Source: Gemmatimonadota bacterium (GTDB taxonomy: Bacteria; Gemmatimonadota; Gemmatimonadetes; Longimicrobiales; Gaopeijiaceae). Taken from it: 64,000 nt of DNA. Each line of letters begins with the position of its first letter. Positions within the stretch are counted from its first letter, which is position 1. Both the position numbers and the translations under genes were made by a program. The notes beneath the pieces are model-generated. The model ran no database searches. It was not told the DNA's origin and saw only the letters and a list, made by a program, of their open reading frames with translations. Location: positions 44,622 to 108,621 of the forward strand of contig JACZXQ010000016.1 in assembly GCA_022571515.1 (NCBI GenBank), in the 5' to 3' direction. Of the stretch, positions 26,026 to 34,820 are shown piece by piece.

Positions 26026-27273
26026 ATGGAATCCCAAGCACTCGTCACCAACGACGCCGTCGTCCTCGGCATGCTGGCGTTGATCCTCGGCTTCGTGTTC
26101 TACACGGAGGCGAGCGAGCACCCCTTCTGGAAGAAGTTCTACAAGTACGTCCCGGGTCTCCTGCTCTGCTACTTCTTGCCGTCTTTGCTCAACACGTTCG
26201 GGATCGTGGACGCGGATCAGTCGAATCTCTACTTCGTGTCCTCTCGGTACTTGTTACCGGCATGCCTCGTGCTGCTCACACTGTCGGTGGATCTCCCCGC
26301 GATATTCCGCTTGGGCTACAAGGCCCTGATCATGTTTTTCACGGGCACCATAGGTATCCTGTTGGGCGGCCCCATCGCGTTGCTTGTGGTGGGCTACTTC
26401 AGTCCCGAAACGGTGGGCGGTGAGGGTCCCGATGCGGTGTGGCGGGGCCTCACGACGCTGGCGGGGAGCTGGATTGGCGGTGGCGCCAACCAGGCGGCGA
26501 TGAAGGAGGTCTTCGAGGTCAGCGATGAGCTTTTCTCGCAGATGATTGCCGTGGACGTCATATGGGCGAACCTGTGGCTGGCCATCCTGCTGTTCTTGGC
26601 AGGCCGTGCCGAGAGCATCGATGCGCGATCCGGCGCCGACACGTCGGCCATCGAGGACTTGAGACAGCGGGTGGAAGCGTTTCACGACGAGCACGCACGT
26701 TTCCTGACCCTGCCCGACCTCATGTTCATTCTCGCGGTGGGATTCGGCGCCACGGGATTCGCACACGCGACGGGCGGCTGGCTGGCCGAGTGGATCGCTG
26801 TCAACGCACCGGGCCTCGCGCGCTTGAGCCTGACCAGTTCCTTTTTCTGGCTCGTGGTCATCGCCACGACCATCGGACTGATCCTCTCGTTCACCCCGGT
26901 CAAGAGGCTCGAGGGGGCCGGGGCGTCGCGCGTGGGCACGGCGCTCCTCTACATGCTGATCGCGTCAATAGGACTCGGCATGGATGTGACTGCGGTGTTC
27001 AGCAACCCCGGGTTGTTCGCCATCGGCGGGGTGTGGATCGCGTTCCATGCGGTGCTCCTGGTGATCGTCGCGAAGGTGATCAAGGCACCGCTGTTCTACA
27101 TGGCCGTGGGGAGCCAGGCCAACGTGGGCGGTGCCGCCTCGGCGCCCGTAGTGGCCTCCGCCTTCCACCCGAGCCTGGCCCCGGTCGGCGTGCTCTTGGC
27201 GGTCCTCGGGTACGCGATCGGGACGTACGCCGCGTGGATCACCGGGCTGATCATGCAGGCCGTGGCGACGTGA
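26026..27273 (+). CDS. DUF819 family membrane protein
   Basis: A 415-residue protein with about 11 membrane helices. The first helix begins NDAVVLGMLALILGFVFYTE; later there are GILLGGPIALLVVG, the conserved TLAGSWIGGGANQAAMKEVF and YMAVGSQANVGGAASAPVVA. These two glycine-rich blocks recall ion-binding sites in inverted-repeat transporters and are typical of DUF819 (YjcL-like). Substrate is unknown. The region after its stop holds the cut-off start of an ABC ATPase gene on the other strand. Confidence 0.88.
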   Translation: MESQALVTNDAVVLGMLALILGFVFYTEASEHPFWKKFYKYVPGLLLCYFLPSLLNTFGIVDADQSNLYFVSSRYLLPACLVLLTLSVDLPAIFRLGYKALIMFFTGTIGILLGGPIALLVVGYFSPETVGGEGPDAVWRGLTTLAGSWIGGGANQAAMKEVFEVSDELFSQMIAVDVIWANLWLAILLFLAGRAESIDARSGADTSAIEDLRQRVEAFHDEHARFLTLPDLMFILAVGFGATGFAHATGGWLAEWIAVNAPGLARLSLTSSFFWLVVIATTIGLILSFTPVKRLEGAGASRVGTALLYMLIASIGLGMDVTAVFSNPGLFAIGGVWIAFHAVLLVIVAKVIKAPLFYMAVGSQANVGGAASAPVVASAFHPSLAPVGVLLAVLGYAIGTYAAWITGLIMQAVAT

Positions 27274-27388
27274 GGCCCGGCTGAACGGACGGCCTCCCGG
27301 TGGGGATCGTGATGGACACGTCGCGCAGCGCGCGCACACCGTTCGGATAGGTCTTCGAGAGGTTGGCGATTTCGAGCGTGAGACTCAC
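27251..27388 (-). pseudogene. Remnant: N-terminus of an ABC transporter ATPase
   Basis: A GTG start with GGAGG four bases ahead opens a 45-codon frame beginning MSLTLEIANLSKTYPNGVRA then LRDVSITIPTG. This is the standard first strand pair of an ABC ATPase, which would next read LxGPNGAGKST. Instead the sequence turns to RPSVQPGLTS and stops. Homology ends near 27295, and the last 23 bases overlap the end of the DUF819 gene. The Walker A and everything after it are lost, so the piece is a deletion remnant. Confidence 0.72.
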
Positions 27389-27579
27389 GGTGCCTCCACG
27401 GATGGCGGATGATGTCTCGGGTAGTCCAGCACGCCCTACGGTATTCGGGCCGGGGTTTCTTCACCCACGTTCCTCGCCGTAAGGATGCGGGCGGCCACAC
27501 CATTCGGCAAACGCTTTCGCGTCGAATCGGAGCGGAGGCACTGGCCCGGGCAGCGGCGCGCCTCTAGTGTATTCCCGGC

Positions 27580-28899
27580 ATGTGGCTTCTCCCGGTTTTC
27601 TCGCGTGTTTCCTCCGCCGTGGCGCGGATCTTCTACCGGCTAACGGTGGCGGGGGGCTCGGTGCCGGCCACAGGCCCCGTCCTTCTCGTGGCGAATCATC
27701 CCAACTCGCTCATCGACCCGGCGCTCGTGGTGGCGGTCGCCCGGCGCCCGGTACGCTTCCTGGCGAAGGCGCCGGTCTTCGACGATCCGGCCGTGGGCTG
27801 GCTCGTCAAGGCCGCCGGGTCCATTCCGGTTTACCGCCAGAAGGACGACCCTTCACAGACGGGCCGCAACGAGGAGATGTTTGGGGCCGTCTTCGAGGAG
27901 CTGGCGCGGGGCGCGGCGGTCGGGATCTTCCCCGAGGGCGTCAGTCACAGTGAGCCTTCGCTCGTAGATTTGAAAACCGGGGCCGCCAGAATCGCCCTCG
28001 GCACGCGTGAGCACCATGGCCTCGACCCCGTGATTGTGCCGGTGGGCATGGTTCCGACCGAGAAGGGCAGGTACCGGTCGGAGATGCTCGTGGTGGTCGG
28101 TGACCCGATCGAGTGGGGCGACATGGCGGCGCGAAGTGCCGAGGATCGCGAGGCCGTCCGCGAGCTGACCGACCGCATAGCAGCAGGCTTGAGGCGTGTT
28201 ACGCTCAACGTCGAACAATGGGAGGATCTGCCCCTGGTCGAGGCGGCCGAGGCGATCTGGGCGGAGCGGTATGGGGCGGGCGAGGACCCGGCCGAGCGGG
28301 TGGCTCGCTTGGGCATCACGACGCACATTCTCGCCGACATCCGCGAGCAATCCGAGCCCGGCGATCGGGAACTGATCCGGGCATTGCGTGGACACGTACG
28401 CCGCCTGGCCGTGCTCCGCATGCTGCCGCGCGACCTGAGGGTCAACGTCGGCTTCGGTGCGTCAGTGCGCTGGGCCATGCGCCGCGCCCTGTTGCTGCCG
28501 TCCGTCCAGGCGGCGCTTGCGGGATACGTGCTCTACCGCGCGCCCAACGTTGCCACGGCCCTGGTGACCAAAGCGATGGCCCCCGCCGAGGACCGCTTGT
28601 CCACCTACAAGGTCATGGTGGGATTCATCACGCACGCGATCTGGACCATATTGCTTGCGGTGATCGTGGGCTTCGTGGTGAATCCCGTTGTGGGATTGGC
28701 CGCGTTGGCAGGCATACCGTTGTTCGGCGTGATGGGACTACGCTTACGCGAAGGCTGGAAGGGTGCAGGGCGTGACGTGCGTCGCTTCTACACGCTGAAG
28801 GCGCGGCGGGTGTTGATGGACGAGTTGCGGGAAGAACAGTCCCGTTTGGCGAAAGGTCTGGAGGAGATCCGGGTGAGGTGGAGCGCCGGGTCGGCCTGA
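27580..28899 (+). CDS. Lysophospholipid acyltransferase family protein (Gpt2-like subtype)
   Basis: A 439-residue membrane-associated acyltransferase. The catalytic block is VANHPNSLIDPALV. His and Asp are separated by five residues, as in yeast Gpt2/Sct1-type enzymes, not four as in PlsC. The second block FPEGVSHSEPSL holds the acyl-acceptor glycerol-phosphate motif. Beyond about residue 215 comes a helical extension with two or three hydrophobic segments and a basic C-terminus. It probably acylates glycerol-3-phosphate or lysophospholipid. It stands 29 bases before the dehydrogenase gene on the same strand. Confidence 0.88.
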   Translation: MWLLPVFSRVSSAVARIFYRLTVAGGSVPATGPVLLVANHPNSLIDPALVVAVARRPVRFLAKAPVFDDPAVGWLVKAAGSIPVYRQKDDPSQTGRNEEMFGAVFEELARGAAVGIFPEGVSHSEPSLVDLKTGAARIALGTREHHGLDPVIVPVGMVPTEKGRYRSEMLVVVGDPIEWGDMAARSAEDREAVRELTDRIAAGLRRVTLNVEQWEDLPLVEAAEAIWAERYGAGEDPAERVARLGITTHILADIREQSEPGDRELIRALRGHVRRLAVLRMLPRDLRVNVGFGASVRWAMRRALLLPSVQAALAGYVLYRAPNVATALVTKAMAPAEDRLSTYKVMVGFITHAIWTILLAVIVGFVVNPVVGLAALAGIPLFGVMGLRLREGWKGAGRDVRRFYTLKARRVLMDELREEQSRLAKGLEEIRVRWSAGSA

Positions 28900-28928
28900 C
28901 AGAACCAACTGAATGTCTGGGAGCGAGA

Positions 28929-30005
28929 ATGAGCGGATACAGGATCGGGGTCATCGGGGGCGACGGGATCGGTCCCGAGGTACTGCAGGAGGGACTCAAC
29001 GTGCTGGAGGCGGTCGCCGCGCTGGACGGAATCAGCTACGAGTTGGTGGACTACCCGTACAGCGGGTCGCATTACCTCGAGACCGGTGAGCTGGTGCCGG
29101 AGAGCGTAATCGAAGAGTGGAAGGGTCTCGACGCAGTGCTCCTGGGTGCGATCGGCCACCCCGACGTGGAGCCGGGTCTGGTCGAGCGCTCGGTCATTCT
29201 GGGGCTGCGCTTCGGTCTGGACCTGTACGTCAACCTCCGGCCCATCAAGCTCTACGCCGAAGCGCTAGGGCCGCTCAAGGGGAAGGGGCCGGACGACATC
29301 GACTTCACGGTCGTGCGCGAGAACACGGAGGGACTCTACTCACAGATCGGTGGGCGGAAGAACGTTGGGACGCCCCAGGAGTTGGCGATCGTCACGGGCG
29401 TATACACCTGGAAGGGCTGTGAGCGCGTGATTCGCTACGCCTTCGAGTTCGCCCGCAAGCAGGCGGCCGCCCGTGGCGGGGACCCGGGCCCCCGGCTCAC
29501 GTTGGTGGACAAGGCCAACGCCATTCGGCCGCATCAGATCTGGCAGGACGTGTTCGACCAGGTGGCCGAGGACTTTCCGGACGTCGAGCGCGACCACCAG
29601 TACGTGGACGCCTGCTGCATGTGGATGATCAAGAAGCCCGAGTGGTTCGACGTGATCGTCACCACGAATCTGTTCGGCGACATCATCACCGACCTGGGAG
29701 CGATGCTTCAGGGTGGCATGGGAATCGCCGCGTCGGGCAACATCCATCCGGGGCAGACGTCCATGTTCGAGCCGATCCATGGCTCGGCGCCCAAGTACGC
29801 CGGGCAGAATGTGGCCTGCCCGCTGGGGGCGATCGCGGCCACGGCCATGATGCTCACCCACCTCGGAGAAGACGCGGCCGCCGCACGCATCGAAGGGGCC
29901 ATTGCGAGGTTGCTGGAGAGTGGACGGATCCCGTCGGTGGACGCCAGGAGCGGAATCTCCACCTCCGCGATGGGCGAAATGGTGCTGGCCGAACTGGAGG
30001 CGTGA
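28929..30005 (+). CDS. Isocitrate/isopropylmalate dehydrogenase family enzyme
   Basis: A 358-residue NAD(P)-dependent oxidative decarboxylase of 2-hydroxyacids. It has [13 protein letters not shown] at the start, [12 protein letters not shown] (substrate Arg), [16 protein letters not shown], the catalytic Lys in LVDKANAIR, metal-binding Asp residues in [19 protein letters not shown], and [13 protein letters not shown]. The family includes 3-isopropylmalate, isocitrate, tartrate and homoisocitrate dehydrogenases. No leuA/C/D genes are near, and it faces a split TPP decarboxylase, so a leucine role is not assured and a different hydroxyacid is possible. The ATG at 28929 is preceded by GGGAGCGAGA. 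Confidence 0.9.
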   Translation: MSGYRIGVIGGDGIGPEVLQEGLNVLEAVAALDGISYELVDYPYSGSHYLETGELVPESVIEEWKGLDAVLLGAIGHPDVEPGLVERSVILGLRFGLDLYVNLRPIKLYAEALGPLKGKGPDDIDFTVVRENTEGLYSQIGGRKNVGTPQELAIVTGVYTWKGCERVIRYAFEFARKQAAARGGDPGPRLTLVDKANAIRPHQIWQDVFDQVAEDFPDVERDHQYVDACCMWMIKKPEWFDVIVTTNLFGDIITDLGAMLQGGMGIAASGNIHPGQTSMFEPIHGSAPKYAGQNVACPLGAIAATAMMLTHLGEDAAAARIEGAIARLLESGRIPSVDARSGISTSAMGEMVLAELEA

Positions 30006-30017
30006 GCCTCGTAGGCC

Positions 30018-30602
30018 CTATGGGGCGGCGGCCTGCTTCTTCTCTCGGATGAAGCGTCTGAAGCGGAAGGCGTTCTCCGGCAACTCCAGATCCATGCCGT
30101 AATGGTCGGGCCCTACGGCCTTCACCTTTGCGACGATGACGCTCAGGTCGTCGAGCTCGAGGGCCTCCAGGAACGCCTCCCCGAACTGGAGTTCGTTGTC
30201 GGCTGACGCCACGTGTTCGATGCCGGCCCCGCGCGCGATCGCCGCGAGGTCGGTGATCCCGGATGTGGTCTGCGAATCGAAGCCGCCCGTGGACAACAGG
30301 CTGCCGTTGTCGAAGATCACGTGGATCATGTTCGTCGGCCGGTAGCGCGCCAGCGTGGTGAACGTCCCAAGGTTCATGAGCACGGAGCCGTCGCCATCGA
30401 GGACGATCACGCGCTCATCCGGCAGGTGCCTGGCCAGGCCCAGGCCGATCGAGGACGCCAGGCCCATGGCGTGCTGAAGGTAGAAGAAGTTCTCGCGGTG
30501 GCCGAGGTTGTACAGTTCCTGAGCGCACGCCCCCATGATCGTGACCACGAGCTTGTCCTCCAGCTCGGGATAGATCATCTCGATGCACTTGGCGCGCTCC
30601 AT
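30018..30602 (-). CDS. TPP-dependent 2-oxoacid decarboxylase, PP-domain subunit (ComE/sulfopyruvate decarboxylase beta-like)
   Basis: A 194-residue protein equal to the pyrophosphate-binding half of a thiamine-diphosphate decarboxylase. The TPP/Mg motif is LDGDGSVLMNLGTF ... IFDNGSLLSTGGF (GDG-x~26-N). MGLASSIGLGLA lies ahead of it as in sulfopyruvate and phosphonopyruvate decarboxylases. It works only with the Pyr-domain subunit encoded just upstream, whose TGA overlaps this ATG by one base. Known split enzymes of this form decarboxylate 3-sulfopyruvate in coenzyme M synthesis. Here the substrate is open, since no comA/B/C-like genes are present. Confidence 0.88.
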   Translation of the reverse strand: MERAKCIEMIYPELEDKLVVTIMGACAQELYNLGHRENFFYLQHAMGLASSIGLGLARHLPDERVIVLDGDGSVLMNLGTFTTLARYRPTNMIHVIFDNGSLLSTGGFDSQTTSGITDLAAIARGAGIEHVASADNELQFGEAFLEALELDDLSVIVAKVKAVGPDHYGMDLELPENAFRFRRFIREKKQAAAP

Positions 30603-31111
30603 CAGTCCTCCATCAGGTCGCGCGTGAGGAGCAACGCGACGGGTGAGAGGGAGCTCTGCGAGAAGGTGTAGGCCTCACTGATCTGTTGCGCGACCTTGTC
30701 CGGATCCCGAGCGAGTTCGAACGGGATGCTCAGGGCGCGGAGGACCTCTTCGGTGACGATGCCGCCACGGGTATGCCACGGGTATGGCTCGCCCCAGTGG
30801 CCGCGGAAGGCGATCAGCATGCACAGCGGGATGCCGTAGAGCTGGGCCAGGGACACGACGCCGTTGATGGCCGCGAGAAACCCGTGGTTCTGCATCAGGA
30901 GGATGTGGGGCTCACCGGCGAAGTAGGCTCCGGCCGCGATGCCGATGGCCTCTTCCTCTTTGGCGACCTGGATCAGATCGACGTCCGGATCATCCTCCGC
31001 CCGCTGCAGGAGCAGTCCGAGCCATGTCTCGGGTAGGGCGGACACCGACTTGATGCCGGCGGCCTTGATGCCTTCGAAGATGACCTTGGAGTTCTCGTAT
31101 GAGACGGGCAC
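30602..31111 (-). CDS. TPP-dependent 2-oxoacid decarboxylase, Pyr-domain subunit (ComD/sulfopyruvate decarboxylase alpha-like)
   Basis: A 169-residue protein equal to the pyrimidine-binding half of the same enzyme. The catalytic Glu lies in VAKEEEAIGIAAGAYFAG. MQNHGFLAAINGVVSLAQLY and FRGHWGEPYPWHTRGG are characteristic of the sulfopyruvate/phosphonopyruvate decarboxylase branch. The two subunits are expected to form a heteromer with shared active sites. The pair is convergent with the isopropylmalate-dehydrogenase-like gene, 12 bases apart, which suggests a short route from a hydroxyacid through a ketoacid to an aldehyde (inference). Confidence 0.88.
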   Translation of the reverse strand: MPVSYENSKVIFEGIKAAGIKSVSALPETWLGLLLQRAEDDPDVDLIQVAKEEEAIGIAAGAYFAGEPHILLMQNHGFLAAINGVVSLAQLYGIPLCMLIAFRGHWGEPYPWHTRGGIVTEEVLRALSIPFELARDPDKVAQQISEAYTFSQSSLSPVALLLTRDLMED

Positions 31112-31199
31112 TTCGCCCCCGGGCGCGTCAGATGTGCTGGATCGTGGCCGACAAGATCCGGCGTTGAGCCCTCCGCACGCAAGGGGCCTGTGGGGCTTG

Positions 31200-31418
31200 C
31201 TAGCCCAATCGGTGGAAGGGGCCCGAGCCTTCCACGACCACCGAAAAGCCCTCGAAGACCGAAGGGATGCCGTCGAGCACTTTTCGATCGTTGCTCTCGA
31301 CGTACACCTTGATACAGGGCTTACCGTCCTTCTGGCCGATGGCCGTACCCGCCACTCCCGGCTTCGAGATCACTCGATTCGTCAGAAGCCGGTGAGCTTC
31401 TTCGATACCTCCGGACAT
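31200..31418 (-). CDS. Stand-alone copy of the neighbouring protease's N-terminal domain
   Basis: A 72-residue protein with no signal peptide. Its core (VISKPGVAGTAIGQKDGKPC, then IKVYVESNDRKVLDGIPSVF, and a VVVEGSGPF end) aligns by eye with residues ~70-125 of the protease encoded 5 bases upstream (ILEADGVVGTAVGLGPNGLP, VVKVYLENPS, HGVAVVPEVLGEIWALG). The same small domain precedes trypsin-like domains in many bacterial proteins and may be an inhibitor or chaperone segment. As a separate cytoplasmic copy it might hold the protease inactive before export. GAGG precedes the ATG by three bases. Confidence 0.66.
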   Translation of the reverse strand: MSGGIEEAHRLLTNRVISKPGVAGTAIGQKDGKPCIKVYVESNDRKVLDGIPSVFEGFSVVVEGSGPFHRLG

Positions 31419-31423
31419 GGTCC

Positions 31424-32536
31424 TCAGCTTCCGTCGATGGTGATCCCGAACCGCTTGAGTACCGGGTCGATCGGATTGGCGATCGTGCTATTGGCGCTGC
31501 CAGCGAAAAGCAGGCCGACCGGCTGACGGTCCTGATTGCCGGAGGCCTCCGAGACGATGAGTGAGCCGGAGTCGCCTCCTTGGCTGAACGTGCCTTTGCC
31601 GGTAATCACGAGTTGGTTCACGAACCTGGCCTTCCCGTTCCGGTAGTTGACGGTGATCGTCGCCCGGATGCCGGTGATCGTGCCGTGCGTATGCCCGGTC
31701 GTGCGCCCGTACTTCTGGACCTTCATGTTCAGCGAACCCTTCGCGGTCGTCGAGCGGGGCTTGCCGTAGCCGTTCTCGGGGGTCGCCGTGCCGAGTTGCT
31801 CGACCGTAGTGATCGCGATGGCCGCGTCCAACTCGTTGTTCGGGCACACCAATGCCGAGCAGAAGCGAATCGGCTCATAATCTTGCAGCGTGCCGATCGA
31901 GTGCTCCGGATCGGATCCGCCATCGACGCGCCCGGGCTGTAGCACATGGTCGCCGATCTTGGCGTCGTTGCTATTGGCGAACACGTGGTTGTTGCTGAGC
32001 GCATAGATCTTGGATCCGTCGGTCGCCCGGGCGCCGATGGTCCCCGCCGTGACGTCCAGCTGGCCGGTGGAAACTCCGATCGGGACCGGGCGGGGAAAAC
32101 GCGTCTTGGGGTCGAGAAGGCTCCCGTCCCCGGCCTCCATGGGGTTCTGGCCCAACGCCCAGATCTCACCCAGCACCTCGGGAACCACGGCGACACCGTG
32201 ATAGCTCATCGGGAGCCATGTGATGCTCGGGTTCTCCAGGTAGACCTTTACGACCGGCAGCCCGTTGGGACCGAGTCCCACCGCCGTGCCCACGACGCCG
32301 TCGGCTTCGAGAATGCTCGAATTGAGGCCGTCCTGGGCCGCGAACGCCGCGCTCCAGGCATCTCCCTGCGTGCCCGTCAGGAAATCGATTTGTGGCAGTG
32401 CGATACCCGGTAATCCCGGCACGCGCCACTCGAGGGATCGCTCGCCCACTCCGCGCGGGAGCAAGAACATGCCCAGCCCGACCGCCAAAGTAAGAGCGGC
32501 GGCCAACCCCAATCGCCAGTTCCTCACGATTTCCAT
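31424..32536 (-). CDS. Exported trypsin-like serine protease with N-terminal prodomain-like module
   Basis: A 370-residue protein with a signal anchor (LGLAAALTLAVGLGMFLLP), a small beta domain at residues ~70-125, and a chymotrypsin-fold domain. The catalytic triad reads His in ALSNNHVFANSN, Asp in CPNNELDAAIAI and Ser in FSQGGDSGSLIV. The start is debatable: GGGAGG abuts the ATG at 32536 but lies nine bases before an in-frame GTG at 32527, so the true start may be that GTG. The small domain is duplicated as a separate gene directly downstream. Confidence 0.86.
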   Translation of the reverse strand: MEIVRNWRLGLAAALTLAVGLGMFLLPRGVGERSLEWRVPGLPGIALPQIDFLTGTQGDAWSAAFAAQDGLNSSILEADGVVGTAVGLGPNGLPVVKVYLENPSITWLPMSYHGVAVVPEVLGEIWALGQNPMEAGDGSLLDPKTRFPRPVPIGVSTGQLDVTAGTIGARATDGSKIYALSNNHVFANSNDAKIGDHVLQPGRVDGGSDPEHSIGTLQDYEPIRFCSALVCPNNELDAAIAITTVEQLGTATPENGYGKPRSTTAKGSLNMKVQKYGRTTGHTHGTITGIRATITVNYRNGKARFVNQLVITGKGTFSQGGDSGSLIVSEASGNQDRQPVGLLFAGSANSTIANPIDPVLKRFGITIDGS

Positions 32537-32641
32537 CCTCCCGATTCGTGGCCCATGCTTCCAACTACGTAGCACGGTGCCCCTCGGTTTCCGCCACACT
32601 CTCGTTAGACGGTCTTCGCGTGAGAAAAGGTCCCGACGGGT

Positions 32642-33073
32642 CTAGCGGGAGTTTTTCTTTCGATGCGAGCGGGGGGTCTTGCCCTGGTTCCCGTGTTTTA
32701 GGTGTCCCCATGTCTCGCCTCGGCGAAGCATGTGGATGGTGCTCGCGGAAACACCGAGCTTGCGAGCCCACTGGGCGCCGGACGTGGTCCACTTCTCGGC
32801 CTTCTCGTCCCAGTCGTCCAGGATCGCGTTCGCCTGCTCGGCGGAAAGCTCGGCATGCGGTGATTTTTCACCCTGAAGCCACACGTTGTGGCCGTTCCAC
32901 CGATCCGGTTTTTGCACGGGGCCCGGGAGTTTCTGTCCGGACGATCCGAGGCAATAATGGCGAATCTGGTTGACGGTGTACTCGGGGTACAGACGATGGA
33001 TTTCTACGTACAAACGACCCTCGTTGGCTAAGTCACGCCACGTGACAACGAGGGCGCCGGGGGGCTTGGACAT
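32642..33073 (-). CDS. Putative DNA-binding protein with C-terminal helix-turn-helix
   Basis: A 143-residue basic protein. Its C-terminal half (LSAEQANAILDDW, then QWARKLGVSASTIHMLRRGE, TWGHLKHG) has the pattern of the HTH found at the end of phage HNH and homing endonucleases (LA-x-x-F-G-V-S-x-x-T-I-x-x-I-x-x-G-x-x-W). The N-terminal half (IHRLYPEYTVNQIRHYCLGS) may be another small DNA-binding segment. No nuclease residues are visible. Upstream DNA is AT-rich with TATATTAT-like sequence near 33122-33129 on the minus strand, possibly its promoter. Phage origin is possible. Confidence 0.55.
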   Translation of the reverse strand: MSKPPGALVVTWRDLANEGRLYVEIHRLYPEYTVNQIRHYCLGSSGQKLPGPVQKPDRWNGHNVWLQGEKSPHAELSAEQANAILDDWDEKAEKWTTSGAQWARKLGVSASTIHMLRRGETWGHLKHGNQGKTPRSHRKKNSR

Positions 33074-33259
33074 AGAGGCGCGCTCCTAAGCTGTCTCAAA
33101 TTTTTTGATGGACTTGCGGATAATATAACACATTCCGAGGACGTGGGTGTGTGAAAATTCCCCCACGCGAGGTCGCGAACAAGCTGTGTATCAGGCGGCG
33201 ATTAAGACGGCGGCCAGCGCTGTGAACCAGAGGTCCCCAGTTTCAACCGGATCCGCGTG

Positions 33260-34603
33260 TCACTGCAGCCCCGTCGCCAGAGCTACTGCTATGGCGACCC
33301 CCCCCAGCGCGACGAGGGCCAGGTACCGAGGCAGCGCGAACTTGAACCACTCCTCATAGCGGACGCCGCCGGCCGCCAGGATCGCGAGCAGGGCGCCGTT
33401 CGTCGGGGTGAGCAGATCGCAGAGCCCGGCCCCGTATTGGTAGGCCAGCACCGTCACCTGGCGTGACATGCCCAGCAGGTCGGAGAGAGGCACCAGCAGC
33501 GGCATGGTGAGGACGGCTTGCCCGCTCACGCTGGGTACAGGCACGTGGACCAAGGTGTGGGCGGCGACCATACCCATGGCCGAGAGTCCCAACGGCAGGT
33601 CGGCCAGAGGGGTGAACAGGCCGTTCACGATCGTGTCCACGATCCGCCCCTGCTCCAGTACCACGAAAATCGCCCGCGCGAATCCGATCAAGAGCGCCGC
33701 GTAGGCCATCTCACGAAAACCGGTGACGTAGGCCTGTGCGGTTCCGGCGATCTTCAGGCCACCCACGATGCCGGCCACGGCCCCCATGATGAAGAAGAGC
33801 GCAGACATGTGGTCGAAGTCCCATCCCAGTTCCATCAACCCGTAGACCAGCACGGCGAACGTCGCCAGCACGAGGCCCAGGACGATCCCGTCGCGGGAGC
33901 TGACCGGGTGGTCCTCCTCACCCTCGATGATTTCTGGCTCGGTCTGCGTCTTGGCCGCGTAGCGCATGGTGGTCCAGATCCAGAAGCCGAGGGCGAGCGC
34001 CAGGAACACCATCCGAAACGCCCAACCCGACAAGGGTGGAAGCTCCGCGAGCCCCTGCGCGATCCCTACCTGGAAGGGGTTGATGGGGCTGAAAGCTGAA
34101 CCCACGAACGCCGCTCCCGCACTCATGGATATAGCTGTGAGGGGCGTGAAACCGACGCGCCGCGTCAGGATCAGAAGAACGGGCACCAGGGCGATGATCT
34201 CTTCCTGCATGTTCTCCAGGACGCCGCCCGTGGCGAAGGCAAGTGACACGATGGGGATCACGAGGATCGTTCGACCGTCCAGCGTCCTCACCAACCAGCT
34301 CATGCCGTTGCGCAGGGCGCCGGTCTTGTCGACGACCGTGAAGGCGCCGCCGATCAGGAACACCAGAAAGATCACGTCGGCCGCCTCTCCCATCCCCTTC
34401 GGAATCGCCACCACGGCGTCGAAGAAGTTGACCGGACTGCGCTCGACTTGCTCATACGTTCCGGCCATCACGACGCTTCTGCCGGTGGCTGGATCGTCCT
34501 GCCTCTGGAATTCGCCGGCGGGCAGTACGTAGCTCAGGGCGGCGGCCGCGAGAATGCAGCCGCAGAGAAGCGTGAGGGGGTGGGGGAACCGTGACCTCTT
34601 CAT
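33260..34603 (-). CDS. YfcC family (DcuC/ion-transporter superfamily) permease
   Basis: A 447-residue transporter with 11-12 helices. It opens with FPHPLTLLCGCILAAAALSY and VLPAGEFQR, typical of YfcC proteins. The paired re-entrant regions are visible as GGVLENMQEEIIALVPVLL with AGAAFVGSAFSPINPFQVGI, and later VHVPVPSVSGQAVLTMPLLV with GAGLCDLLTPTNGALLAILA. Substrates proposed for relatives are amino acids, peptides or dicarboxylates; none is proven here. The ATG at 34603 follows an AGAGG-like site; a GTG 15 bases earlier is also possible. The 186 bases after its stop hold only the AT-rich region noted at 33.1 kb. Confidence 0.88.
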   Translation of the reverse strand: MKRSRFPHPLTLLCGCILAAAALSYVLPAGEFQRQDDPATGRSVVMAGTYEQVERSPVNFFDAVVAIPKGMGEAADVIFLVFLIGGAFTVVDKTGALRNGMSWLVRTLDGRTILVIPIVSLAFATGGVLENMQEEIIALVPVLLILTRRVGFTPLTAISMSAGAAFVGSAFSPINPFQVGIAQGLAELPPLSGWAFRMVFLALALGFWIWTTMRYAAKTQTEPEIIEGEEDHPVSSRDGIVLGLVLATFAVLVYGLMELGWDFDHMSALFFIMGAVAGIVGGLKIAGTAQAYVTGFREMAYAALLIGFARAIFVVLEQGRIVDTIVNGLFTPLADLPLGLSAMGMVAAHTLVHVPVPSVSGQAVLTMPLLVPLSDLLGMSRQVTVLAYQYGAGLCDLLTPTNGALLAILAAGGVRYEEWFKFALPRYLALVALGGVAIAVALATGLQ

Positions 34604-34820
34604 AAAACGAGTCCGCACTCGGGTTGATCAACGGTCCGGCGACGGCACCAGGTCCCCGGCCGGCCCCCAACCTGGGTAGGTTGTGGCCCAGGGCACAAGC
34701 ACGGCTCGCGCCGGTGCCGCGCGATCGGCTAAACCGGTCACTGGGGCAGAGCGTCTAGAGTACGACGGTATGGACCGTTCTTGCAGCACCCGTATCCGAT
34801 TCGGTGGAGGTGGACAGGCC

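Noticed and set aside
33104..33135. Possible plus-strand promoter (TTGATG ... TATAAC)
   Set aside because: The spacing between the boxes is only about 13 bases and no plus-strand gene follows closely; the AT-rich patch more likely serves the minus-strand HTH gene.
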